Positions 16,927-24,456 of a stretch of 64,000 nucleotides of DNA are shown here, one piece after another. How positions within the stretch are numbered: position 1 is the first letter of the stretch; each line of letters begins with the position of its first letter. The stretch comes from Faecalibacterium longum CLA-AA-H243. Its GTDB lineage: Bacteria > Bacillota > Clostridia > Oscillospirales > Ruminococcaceae. The stretch lies in the NCBI RefSeq assembly GCF_020687245.1, contig NZ_JAJEQG010000009.1, positions 25,160 through 89,159 of the forward strand, read 5' to 3'. The position numbers and the translations under genes are program-made. The notes under the pieces were generated by a model, which saw only the letters and a program-made list of their open reading frames with translations, made no database searches and was not told where the DNA came from.

Positions 16927-19617
16927 ATGTCGATTTTGGTAGATGATTCAAATAAAACAGCCTGCCGTGCAGCGGAGGCTGGACTGCAGCAGAAAAACTG
17001 TGCTGCGCTGGTGCGCCCGGCGGGTACGGGCAAAGGCTGCATCGTGTGGGAGCTGCTGGACGCCCACCCCGAGATGCGCGTACTCTGGGTGGTGTCCTGC
17101 GCTGCCCGTCTGGAACTGCGCCGCGCCCTGACAAAGCGGCTGGACCGGACGCTGGGCGGCCGGGTGCGGCTGATGAGCTGCGAGCAGCTGGCCGTGCAGA
17201 ATGCGCTGGGCTGGGTGGCGCTGGCTGAGTTCCGGCCCGGCCTGCTGGTGCTGGACGGCTGGAGGGAGATGAGCGCAAAGGACTGGACCGACTGCGTCCA
17301 GCCTCTGTTCCGCCTCTGCCCGGGGGCAAAGCTGCTGGCTCTGGGGGAGCCGGACGCCCCGGGCGACAGCTGCAGCGCTGCCGAGGAGATGCTGGCCGAC
17401 GCCATTGTGGAGCCGCTGGCGCTGGGCGGGGCGATGGCCGAGGGTCTGCTGCCCATGCCGGCCTCCTATACGGCCCTGCTCTGGCCGCTGGAAGATGCGA
17501 TGGCCCGCCTCCGTGCTGAGGTGAAGAACCTCCATCTGCCGGGCTGCCCTGACCCCAACGCCGAGAAATATCAGGCTCTGAGCCTCGCCGTAGAAAAGCT
17601 TCCGCCGGTGGAACAGCTGCTGGCGCAGTGGCTCCCGGATGCTGCCGGGCGCTGCCTCGTCCTCTGCGAGGATGATGCAGCGGCGGCGCAGACCGCAGAG
17701 CAGGCCGAGAAGCTGTTTGGTGCAGGAACACATATTTATAAGGATGCAGAAGGCTTTGCGGCCGATGAAGCGGCCACCCTCCGGCTGCTGGTCTGTGCCA
17801 ACGGCCCGGCGGTGCAGGCTCCTCTGGCCGGGATCTCGGGCGTGGTGCTGGCGCGCCGCAGCGCTGAACCGACCGCATACCGGCAGATGCTGGCCCGCGC
17901 CCTTGCAGCCTGCGGCAGTGTGCCGGTGGCAGAGCTGAGCGCGGCCTTTGAGGCGCTGACCTGTGTGCAGCAGCTGCGGAAGGAGTGCAGCGCGGCGGGG
18001 GCAGAAACCTTCCCGCTGGAAGAGCCCCTTTCTGCCTGCCGCCGGGCTTACCGGCAGCTCCGCCGCGCGCTGGACTCCGACTGGGAGCGCTATTATGCCG
18101 CCGCAAAGCAGATGACGGCAGAGGGAAAGACGCTGGACGTGCCTCGCTCCTACAGCTTCGGGGGCGTGGCCGTGGGCCGCTGGCTGGAAAACCAGCGCCT
18201 TGTCCGGGCCGGAAAGAAAAAGGGACGCCTCACCGCCGCGCAGGCTGCCCGGCTGGACAAAATCGGCATGAACTGGCAAAAGCGGCTCGAGCTGGCGTGG
18301 GAGAACGGCTGTGCTTCGGCCCGGCGGTACCGCGACAGCCACAGCGACCTGATGGTGCCGGTCCATTATAAGGATAAGGACGGCTTTGCGCTGGGCGAGT
18401 GGATCGTCTATAACCGCCAGCGCTATCTGGGCGGGAACCTGCCGTCAGACCGCGTCGAGCGCCTCGAGGCACTGGGCATGGTGTGGGACACCGGCAGCAT
18501 CCTCTGGGAGAAGAGCTATGCCGCCGCCGTCCAGTATTATCTGGAAAATCACACGCTGGAAATTCCCGTCAAGTATGTCACGCCGGACGGCATGGCGCTG
18601 GGCGTCTGGCTGGGCAGTCAGCGTGCCGCTTATAAAGAAGGTGTGCTGACCGACGCCCAAATCGAAAAGTTGGAAGCGCTGGGAGTGGACTGGACGAACC
18701 GGAACGACCGCAAGTGGCAGACCGCCTACGAGGCCGCCGTGAAGTACCACGCCGCCCACGGGAACCTCGACGTTCCCACCGAGTACATCGACGAAGACGG
18801 CATCCTGCTGGGCAAGTGGGTGTCCCGCCAGCGGTACGCATGGCAGAACCCCGAGCGCAGCAGCGCCCGGGTGACGCCGGAGCGGAAAGCTCTGCTGGAC
18901 GAGCTGGGCATGAACTGGGAAAAGACCGACTCGTGGCAGCACCGCTACGAGCTGGCCGTGGAATACAAAAAGGAGCACGGCAGTCTGGCCGTTCCGGCCC
19001 AGTACCGGACGGAGGACGGCATCTGGCTGGGCAGCTGGCTGTCCCGTCAGAAGCAGATGCTGCGGGAGGGCAAAAAGCTCTCCGCCGCGCGCCGCGCGGC
19101 CCTGAAAGAGCTGTTCAAGGGCGAAAAAGGCCGACGCCTCAGCGCCCCGGTGCCGCCCGCGTGCAGCGTGCGGGAGCAGAACTGGCTGGATAACTACCAG
19201 AGCGCCAGGCTCTACGCCGAGAAGAAGGGCAGCCTCCTTGTGCCTGCCGGATATGTGGACGAGAACGGCTTCCGTCTGGGCGTCTGGATCTCGAACCTCC
19301 GGGCTGCCCGCAAGGCCCGGCCCGGCTCGTTTCAGGTGACGCCGGAGCATATCGCTCTGCTGGACGCCATCGGGATGCAGTGGGACGCCCGGGAGGCCAA
19401 GTGGGCCGGGGCGTTCCGCCGCGCCGAAGAGTACTGCGCCGCCCACGGCAATCTGCTGGTGCCGGTGAACTATAAGACCGAAGACGGCTTCTGCCTCGGC
19501 GACTGGGTCCGCCGGATGCGCGAAAACTACGCCTGTGCCGAGAAAAAGCTGACGGCGGAGCGCATCGCAAAGCTCGAAGCGCTGGGCATGGTCTGGACCG
19601 TGCCGCAGGAGGGCTGA
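16927..19617 (+). CDS. Helicase-associated-repeat protein with degenerate helicase core
   Basis: An 896-residue protein. Residues about 20-350 resemble a superfamily 2 helicase core: Walker A-like RPAGTGKG (30-37) followed by a strand-rich region, but the DEAH box position reads LVLDGWRE (D110-G-W-R), so the catalytic DE pair is missing. From residue 386 to 893 there are seven tandem helicase-associated (HA) repeats of about 70 residues, each with the pattern W...Y..A..Y...HG.L.VP..Y...DG..LG.W....R and usually ending LEALGM.W. HA repeats are thought to bind nucleic acid. AGAAAGGA precedes the ATG. Function unknown; possibly a DNA-binding remnant of a mobile-element or defence helicase. Confidence 0.85.
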   Translation: MSILVDDSNKTACRAAEAGLQQKNCAALVRPAGTGKGCIVWELLDAHPEMRVLWVVSCAARLELRRALTKRLDRTLGGRVRLMSCEQLAVQNALGWVALAEFRPGLLVLDGWREMSAKDWTDCVQPLFRLCPGAKLLALGEPDAPGDSCSAAEEMLADAIVEPLALGGAMAEGLLPMPASYTALLWPLEDAMARLRAEVKNLHLPGCPDPNAEKYQALSLAVEKLPPVEQLLAQWLPDAAGRCLVLCEDDAAAAQTAEQAEKLFGAGTHIYKDAEGFAADEAATLRLLVCANGPAVQAPLAGISGVVLARRSAEPTAYRQMLARALAACGSVPVAELSAAFEALTCVQQLRKECSAAGAETFPLEEPLSACRRAYRQLRRALDSDWERYYAAAKQMTAEGKTLDVPRSYSFGGVAVGRWLENQRLVRAGKKKGRLTAAQAARLDKIGMNWQKRLELAWENGCASARRYRDSHSDLMVPVHYKDKDGFALGEWIVYNRQRYLGGNLPSDRVERLEALGMVWDTGSILWEKSYAAAVQYYLENHTLEIPVKYVTPDGMALGVWLGSQRAAYKEGVLTDAQIEKLEALGVDWTNRNDRKWQTAYEAAVKYHAAHGNLDVPTEYIDEDGILLGKWVSRQRYAWQNPERSSARVTPERKALLDELGMNWEKTDSWQHRYELAVEYKKEHGSLAVPAQYRTEDGIWLGSWLSRQKQMLREGKKLSAARRAALKELFKGEKGRRLSAPVPPACSVREQNWLDNYQSARLYAEKKGSLLVPAGYVDENGFRLGVWISNLRAARKARPGSFQVTPEHIALLDAIGMQWDAREAKWAGAFRRAEEYCAAHGNLLVPVNYKTEDGFCLGDWVRRMRENYACAEKKLTAERIAKLEALGMVWTVPQEG

Positions 19618-19621
19618 GATA

Positions 19622-19650
19622 TTGCATTTTAGGGCGGAGTGTGGTATACT
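19622..19650 (+). promoter_or_regulatory. Promoter of the cobalamin riboswitch-cbiK transcript
   Basis: TTGCAT (19622-19627), a 17-base spacer and TATACT (19645-19650). The predicted start near 19657 lies just before the riboswitch. Confidence 0.75.
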
Positions 19651-19656
19651 TCACCT

Positions 19657-19880
19657 CGTCTGAATAGAAAACAGCAGGTGCCTGCCGCCGGAGCTTCGTC
19701 CCCGGCCGGGAGGGTAAAAGGGAAGCGGGTGCGAGTCCCGCGCGATCTCGTCACTGTGATAAGGGAGTCCGCTGCCTTGGCGCTCAGCGCCGGTCACTGG
19801 AGGCTTTGCCTCTGGGAAGGCGGCAGCGGGCGGTGAGCTTTCAGTCAGGAAACCTGCCCGCTGTTGGTACAGGAGCGTCC
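19657..19880 (+). promoter_or_regulatory. Cobalamin (B12) riboswitch
   Basis: Binds adenosylcobalamin or a related cobamide and represses downstream expression. The conserved core is visible: AAAAGGGAAGCGGGTGCGAG followed by TCCCGC (about 19717-19740), then TCACTGT (19751-19757), and the B12 box AGTCAGGAAACCTGCC (19843-19858). A GCAGGTGCCTGCC segment near 19675 fits the 5' side. Two terminator-like hairpins follow, consistent with transcription attenuation. It precedes cbiK, which fits cobalamin feedback. Confidence 0.95.
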
Positions 19881-19910
19881 GGCTCCGGATCACGAGGAAT
19901 TGGTCGTACC

Positions 19911-19940
19911 AAAAAGCCCGAAAGTTCAAAGGGTCTTTTT
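19911..19940 (+). terminator. First terminator of the riboswitch expression platform
   Basis: AAAAAGCCC (19911-19919) pairs with GGGTCTTTTT (19931-19940) with a one-base bulge and an 11-base loop. It ends in a T run downstream of the riboswitch and upstream of the cbiK ribosome-binding site. Confidence 0.6.
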
Positions 19941-19945
19941 GCTGT

Positions 19946-19975
19946 GCCTTCCGCGCGGTGAAAAGGCTCTTTTTT
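19946..19975 (+). terminator. Second terminator-like hairpin after the riboswitch
   Basis: GCCTT (19946-19950) pairs with AAGGC (19963-19967) around CCGCGCGG, followed by TCTTTTTT. The stem is short, so this may be a back-up terminator or part of an alternative fold. Confidence 0.45.
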
Positions 19976-20049
19976 CGTTTGAGCTGGCCCCCGTTTCGTA
20001 CCCTTTCTATCGGAAAAGTACATTCCACACAACAGAAAGGACTCAAACA

Positions 20050-21294
20050 ATGCGTAAGGCAACCAACAAAAACTGGCAGCGCGTCACCGCCGCTGCCGCC
20101 GCACTGGCCCTGTGTGCCGGTGTCCTCACCGGCTGCGGTGCATCTTCTTCTACTGCTGCCAGCAGCGCCGCCGCAAGCTCTGCCGCCGCCAGCGAAGTGA
20201 GCAGCGAGGAGGCCGATGAAATGGCAGCAAAGAATGTGGCAGATCTCATCGACGCCATCTATGTGCAGGAGCGCAACGAGAATACCGACGCCCAGTGCGA
20301 GGCCGCAAAGGCAGCATGGGACGCTCTGACCGACGCCCAGAAGGAGCTGGTCGAGGGCGAAGAGGCTGACCCCGATTACTTTGGCCGCGACACCGGCGAC
20401 GCCTCTAAGGACGACGCCCGCAACGGGGACAACATCGGCGACAACGAGATCCTGGTCGTCAGCTTCGGCACCTCCTTCAACGACAGCCGCGCAGCGGACA
20501 TCAAGGGCATCGAGGACGCCATCCAGGCCGCATATCCCGACTGGTCTGTCCGCCGCGCCTTCACCGCACAGATCATCATCAACCATGTTCAGGCCCGTGA
20601 CGGCGAGAAGATCGACAACATGGAGCAGGCTCTGGAGCGCGCTGTTGCCAACGGCGTGAAGAATCTGGTCGTCCAGCCCACCCATCTGATGCACGGCGCT
20701 GAGTACGACGAGATGATGGAGATGGTGGACAGCTACCGCGATAAGTTCGAGTCCGTCGCCATCGCCGAGCCTCTGCTGGGCGAGGTGGGCAGCGATGCCA
20801 CCGTCATCAACGCCGACAAGGAAGCTGTCGCCAAGGCCATCACCGCCGAGGCCGTCAAGACCGCCGGTTTCGACAGTCTGGACGCCGCTGCTGAGGACGG
20901 CACCGCTTTCGTCTTCATGGGCCACGGCACCTCTCACACCGCAAAGGTGAGCTACACCCAGATGCAGTCTCAGATGAACGCTCTGGGCTACAAGAACGTC
21001 TTCATCGGCACCGTCGAGGGTGAGCCGGAGGAGACTGCCTGCGAGAACGTCATCGAGGCTGTCAAGGCCGCCGGTTACACCAAGGTCGTCCTGCGTCCCT
21101 TGATGGTCGTTGCAGGTGACCACGCCAACAACGATATGGCTGGCGACGACGAGGATTCCTGGAAGAGCCAGTTCGAGGCCTCCGGTGAATTCGATTCTGT
21201 CGATTGCCAGATCGCCGGTCTGGGCGAGGTCGCTGACATCCAGCAGCTCTACGTCGCACACACCAAGGCCGCTGTCGATTCCCTGAACGGCTGA
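20050..21294 (+). CDS. cbiK: Exported lipoprotein sirohydrochlorin cobaltochelatase (CbiK)
   Basis: Class II chelatase that inserts cobalt into sirohydrochlorin, entry step of anaerobic B12 synthesis. The 414-residue protein has a lipoprotein signal with lipobox LTGC (C29) and an Ala/Ser linker, so it should sit outside the membrane. Residues about 45-125 form a helical insert. The chelatase domain starts at VVSFGTSFNDSR and carries QPTHLMHGAEYDEM and FMGHGTSHTAK, which hold the metal-binding histidines of CbiK. The ATG at 20050 follows AAAGGA; the longer frame runs through the riboswitch platform. Periplasmic CbiK is known in Desulfovibrio. Why a cytoplasmic pathway starts outside is unclear; heme handling is an alternative role. 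Confidence 0.92.
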   Translation: MRKATNKNWQRVTAAAAALALCAGVLTGCGASSSTAASSAAASSAAASEVSSEEADEMAAKNVADLIDAIYVQERNENTDAQCEAAKAAWDALTDAQKELVEGEEADPDYFGRDTGDASKDDARNGDNIGDNEILVVSFGTSFNDSRAADIKGIEDAIQAAYPDWSVRRAFTAQIIINHVQARDGEKIDNMEQALERAVANGVKNLVVQPTHLMHGAEYDEMMEMVDSYRDKFESVAIAEPLLGEVGSDATVINADKEAVAKAITAEAVKTAGFDSLDAAAEDGTAFVFMGHGTSHTAKVSYTQMQSQMNALGYKNVFIGTVEGEPEETACENVIEAVKAAGYTKVVLRPLMVVAGDHANNDMAGDDEDSWKSQFEASGEFDSVDCQIAGLGEVADIQQLYVAHTKAAVDSLNG

Positions 21295-21307
21295 GCATAA
21301 GTTTATG

Positions 21308-21347
21308 ATTGCCCGGAAAGGAGTGCCTTTTCGGGCAATTTCTTTTT
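21308..21347 (+). terminator. Terminator between cbiK and the rest of the cobalamin operon
   Basis: The arms ATTGCCCGGAAAG and CTTTTCGGGCAAT pair with one mismatch, followed by TTCTTTTTC. It separates the riboswitch-controlled cbiK unit from the downstream operon. Confidence 0.8.
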
Positions 21348-21356
21348 CGGCCTGCT

Positions 21357-21384
21357 TTGAATTCGGGCCATTGCGTGTTATAAT
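21357..21384 (+). promoter_or_regulatory. Promoter of the main cobalamin operon
   Basis: TTGAAT (21357-21362), a 16-base spacer and a perfect TATAAT (21379-21384), 37 bases upstream of the next start codon. No riboswitch fits in the short leader. Confidence 0.8.
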
Positions 21385-21420
21385 CTTTTCTGTAAAATAG
21401 ATACTTCGAGGTATATCATC

Positions 21421-22287
21421 ATGAAACTGAACCATAAATTTGCTCTTCTGCTGGCCGGCGCTGTGCTGGCTGGTTCGCTCACCGGCTGCGGCGCATCCGG
21501 CACCCCGGCCAGCTCTGCCGCTTCCTCCGAGGCTGCGGCTTCCGCTGCCGTGAGCGAGGCGACTTCCGAACCGGCGGCAGAGGCTACTCTGCCCGACGGC
21601 GTCTACACCGCCGACTTTGACACCGACAGCTCCATGTTCCATGCCAACGAGGCCAACGACGGCAAGGGGACCCTGACCGTGAAGGACGGTCAGATGACCT
21701 TCCACGTCAGTCTCGTCTCCAAGAAAATCGTCAACCTCTACGTCGGCATGGCTGCTGACGCCGAGGCCCACGAGGGCGACTGGCTCCAGCCCACCACCGA
21801 CACCGTCACCTACTCCGACGGCCTGTCCGATGAGGTCTACGGCTTCGACATCCCGGTGAAGGCTCTGGACGAGGACTTCCAGCTGGCCATCCTCGGCACC
21901 AAGGGCAAGTGGTACGACCATACCGTCCGTGTCGCCAACGCCCAGCCTGCTGCGGCGGAAGCACCTGCCGACGGCACCTACACCTGTGATGTGACCCTCG
22001 AGGGCGGCTCTGGCCGCGCCACCGTGGAAAGCCCTGCGGCCCTGACCGTGGCCGATGGCAGGATGACCGCCACCATCGTCTGGTCCAGCCCCAACTACGA
22101 CTATATGCTGGTGGACGGCGAGAAGTATCTGCCCACCAACACCGAGGGCAACTCTACCTTCGAGATCCCCGTCACTGCTCTCGACACCCCGCTGGATGTG
22201 GTGGGCGATACCGTCGCCATGAGCACCCCGCATGAGATCGAGTATACGCTGACCTTCGCCTCTGCATCCCTGATTGAGGCAAAGTAA
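21421..22287 (+). CDS. Surface lipoprotein with two similar beta-domains, NEAT-like (tentative)
   Basis: A 288-residue lipoprotein with lipobox LTGC near residue 22-25 and a Ser/Ala/Glu-rich linker. Two domains of about 110 residues follow, each opening with LPDGVYT or PADGTYT, then a L.V.DG.MT strand, and ending near GFDIPVKALD or TFEIPVTALD, which indicates an internal duplication. The second holds SSPNYDYM, reminiscent of the S/Y motif of NEAT heme-binding domains; this resemblance is by eye only. It is first in the main cobalamin operon, three bases before the substrate-binding protein, so a tetrapyrrole or metal capture role is the simplest guess. Confidence 0.7.
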   Translation: MKLNHKFALLLAGAVLAGSLTGCGASGTPASSAASSEAAASAAVSEATSEPAAEATLPDGVYTADFDTDSSMFHANEANDGKGTLTVKDGQMTFHVSLVSKKIVNLYVGMAADAEAHEGDWLQPTTDTVTYSDGLSDEVYGFDIPVKALDEDFQLAILGTKGKWYDHTVRVANAQPAAAEAPADGTYTCDVTLEGGSGRATVESPAALTVADGRMTATIVWSSPNYDYMLVDGEKYLPTNTEGNSTFEIPVTALDTPLDVVGDTVAMSTPHEIEYTLTFASASLIEAK

Positions 22288-22289
22288 CG

Positions 22290-23423
22290 ATGAAACGCCG
22301 CAATTTCCTGAAAGCCCTGCCTGCCGCCGCCCTTGCCCTTGCGGGCTGCGGGCAGCACAAGACCGCCCCGGCCAATACAGCATCCCTCGTGTTCGATCAC
22401 AGCTATCCGCTGGACTATGCCGCCCAGTTTTCCGCCGACTGCTATGAGGGCGGCTATGTGATGATCGACATCCCGGACGCCGGGCGGTTCCTCGTCGTCC
22501 CCGAGGGGGCCGCCGAGGTGGACGACCTGCCCGAGGACGTCGTTCTGCTGCGCCAGCCGCTGGATCATATTTATCTCGTCTCCACTTCGGTGATGGACCT
22601 CTTCGTTCATCTGGACGCTCTGGACAGCATCGCCCTCTCCGGCACGAAGGCCGAGGGCTGGTATGTGGAAGAGGCCAAACAGGCCATGCAGGAGGGCCGC
22701 ATCGCCTACGCGGGCAAGTACAGCGCCCCGGACTATGAGCGCATCCTTGCCGCCGGCTGCACCCTCGCCATCGAGAACACCATGGTGCTCCACGACCCCG
22801 AGGTCAAGGAGCAGCTGGAAAAGTTCGGCGTGCCGGTCCTCGTGGAGCGCTCGAGCTACGAGAGCGGCCCGCTGGCCCGGATGGAGTGGCTCAAGCTCTA
22901 CGGCATCCTGCTGAATAAGACTGAGATGGCGGAAGAGGTCTTTCGCCAGAAGGTGGAGCAGGTGGCCCCTATCCTCGAGCAGGAGAACACGGGCAAGACC
23001 GTGGCCTTCTTCTCCATCACCACAAATAACCTCATCACCGTCCGCCGCACCAGCGACTATGTGGCCCAGATGGTGGGGATGGCCGGCGGCGTCTACATCT
23101 TCGACGACCTCGAGGGGGAGACGTCGGCCCAGTCCACCATCAAACTGCCGCTGGAGACCTTCTATGCCCGGGCCAAAGACGCCGACGTCCTCATCTACAA
23201 CAGTACCATCGAGGGCGTGATGGAGACCCGTGACCAGCTCATCGAAAAATGCCCGATGCTGGCGGATTTCAAGGCCGTCCAGTCCGGCGACTGCTGGTGT
23301 ACGGCCCAGAGCCTCTTCCAGCAGAGTATGGAGCTGGCCGACCTCATCTCGGATATGAACCTCGTCTTCACCGAGGGCTCGCCCGACCCGGCGTCCCTCC
23401 GTTTCTTACAGCGCATCGTATAA
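22290..23423 (+). CDS. ABC transporter substrate-binding lipoprotein (iron-complex/B12 type)
   Basis: A 377-residue binding protein for the importer encoded next. The N-terminus RRNFLK followed by a hydrophobic stretch and lipobox LAGC (C20) looks like a Tat-type lipoprotein signal. The body fits the two-lobed helical-backbone class used for siderophores, heme and cobalamin (PF01497-like), with GGVYIFDDLEGE and a C-terminal helical lobe. It lies between the surface lipoprotein and a BtuC/FecD-type permease. The substrate cannot be read from sequence; a corrinoid, porphyrinoid or cobalt complex fits the operon. Confidence 0.85.
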   Translation: MKRRNFLKALPAAALALAGCGQHKTAPANTASLVFDHSYPLDYAAQFSADCYEGGYVMIDIPDAGRFLVVPEGAAEVDDLPEDVVLLRQPLDHIYLVSTSVMDLFVHLDALDSIALSGTKAEGWYVEEAKQAMQEGRIAYAGKYSAPDYERILAAGCTLAIENTMVLHDPEVKEQLEKFGVPVLVERSSYESGPLARMEWLKLYGILLNKTEMAEEVFRQKVEQVAPILEQENTGKTVAFFSITTNNLITVRRTSDYVAQMVGMAGGVYIFDDLEGETSAQSTIKLPLETFYARAKDADVLIYNSTIEGVMETRDQLIEKCPMLADFKAVQSGDCWCTAQSLFQQSMELADLISDMNLVFTEGSPDPASLRFLQRIV

Positions 23424-23436
23424 AAGGAGCTTTGTC

Positions 23437-24456
23437 ATGACCACCACCCGCCGCCTCAGCCTCGCGTACCTCGCCCTCACGGCGGGGGTTGCGGTGCTGT
23501 TTGCACTCAACCTGTTCTGGGGCAGTGTGTCCCTGACGCCCGGCGCGGTGGCGGCGGCTCTGCTGGGCCGGGGCGAAGATGCTCTGGCCGTGGGCATCGT
23601 GCTCCAGCTCCGTCTGCCCCGGGCGGTCATGGTCGTGCTGCTGGGCGCGGCCCTCTCGGCTGCAGGCTACCTCCTGCAGACCTTCTTCGCCAACCCCATC
23701 GCCGGCCCCTTCGTCATGGGCGTGTCCAGCGGCGCAAAGCTGGCGGTGGCCCTGACGATGGTGGTGTTTTTACAGCAGGGGCTGCTCACTGGCTCGGCCA
23801 CCCTCATCATCGCCGCTTTTGCAGGCTCGATGGCGGCGATGGCCTTTGTGCTGGTGGTGGCCCGGCGGGTGCCGCGGATGAGCATCCTCGTCATCTGCGG
23901 CATCATGATCGGTTATATCTGCTCGGCTGTCACCGACATCGTGGTGACTTTCGCTCAGGACTCCAACATCGTCAATCTCCACAACTGGTCGATGGGCAGC
24001 TTTTCCGGCATGACCTGGGCCAACGTGGGTGCAGCGGCCTGCGTGGTGCTGCCCGCGCTGGCGGCGGCGTTCCTGCTCTCGAAGCCCATGGCGGCCTACC
24101 AGATGGGCGAGAGCTACGCCAGGAGCGTCGGCGTACCGGTGCGGGCCTTCTCGACGGCCCTCGTGCTGCTTTCCAGCCTGCTTTCCGCCTGCGTGACGGC
24201 CTTTGCAGGCCCCATCTCCTTTGTGGGCATCGCGGTGCCGCATCTGGTCAAGAACCTGCTGGGCAGCGCAAAGCCCCTTTATGTCCTGCCGGGCTGCTGT
24301 CTGGGCGGGGCAGCGTTCTGCCTGCTCTGCGACCTCATCGCCCGCAGCCTGTTCGCGCCCACTGAGCTGTCCATCAGCTCGGTGACGGCGGTTTTCGGTG
24401 CGCCGGTGGTCATCTGGCTGCTGGTGCGCCGCCAGACACAGGAGGGCCGGGAATGA
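23437..24456 (+). CDS. FecCD/BtuC-family ABC transporter permease
   Basis: A 339-residue permease of the siderophore/B12 importer family with about ten hydrophobic segments. Family motifs include LPRAVMVVLLGAALSAAGYLLQ near residue 65, NPIAGPFVMGVSSGA, and GPISFVGIAVPHLVKNLLG in the coupling region, where G and P residues contact the ATPase. AAAGGAGC precedes the ATG. Its stop overlaps the start of the ATPase-CbiD gene (ATGA), indicating translational coupling and complex formation. Confidence 0.93.
   Translation: MTTTRRLSLAYLALTAGVAVLFALNLFWGSVSLTPGAVAAALLGRGEDALAVGIVLQLRLPRAVMVVLLGAALSAAGYLLQTFFANPIAGPFVMGVSSGAKLAVALTMVVFLQQGLLTGSATLIIAAFAGSMAAMAFVLVVARRVPRMSILVICGIMIGYICSAVTDIVVTFAQDSNIVNLHNWSMGSFSGMTWANVGAAACVVLPALAAAFLLSKPMAAYQMGESYARSVGVPVRAFSTALVLLSSLLSACVTAFAGPISFVGIAVPHLVKNLLGSAKPLYVLPGCCLGGAAFCLLCDLIARSLFAPTELSISSVTAVFGAPVVIWLLVRRQTQEGRE

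Noticed and set aside
19651..22383. Minus-strand open frame of 910 residues opposite the riboswitch and cbiK
   Set aside because: It runs through the riboswitch, promoter and two well-supported genes on the other strand; composition is that of an antisense shadow.
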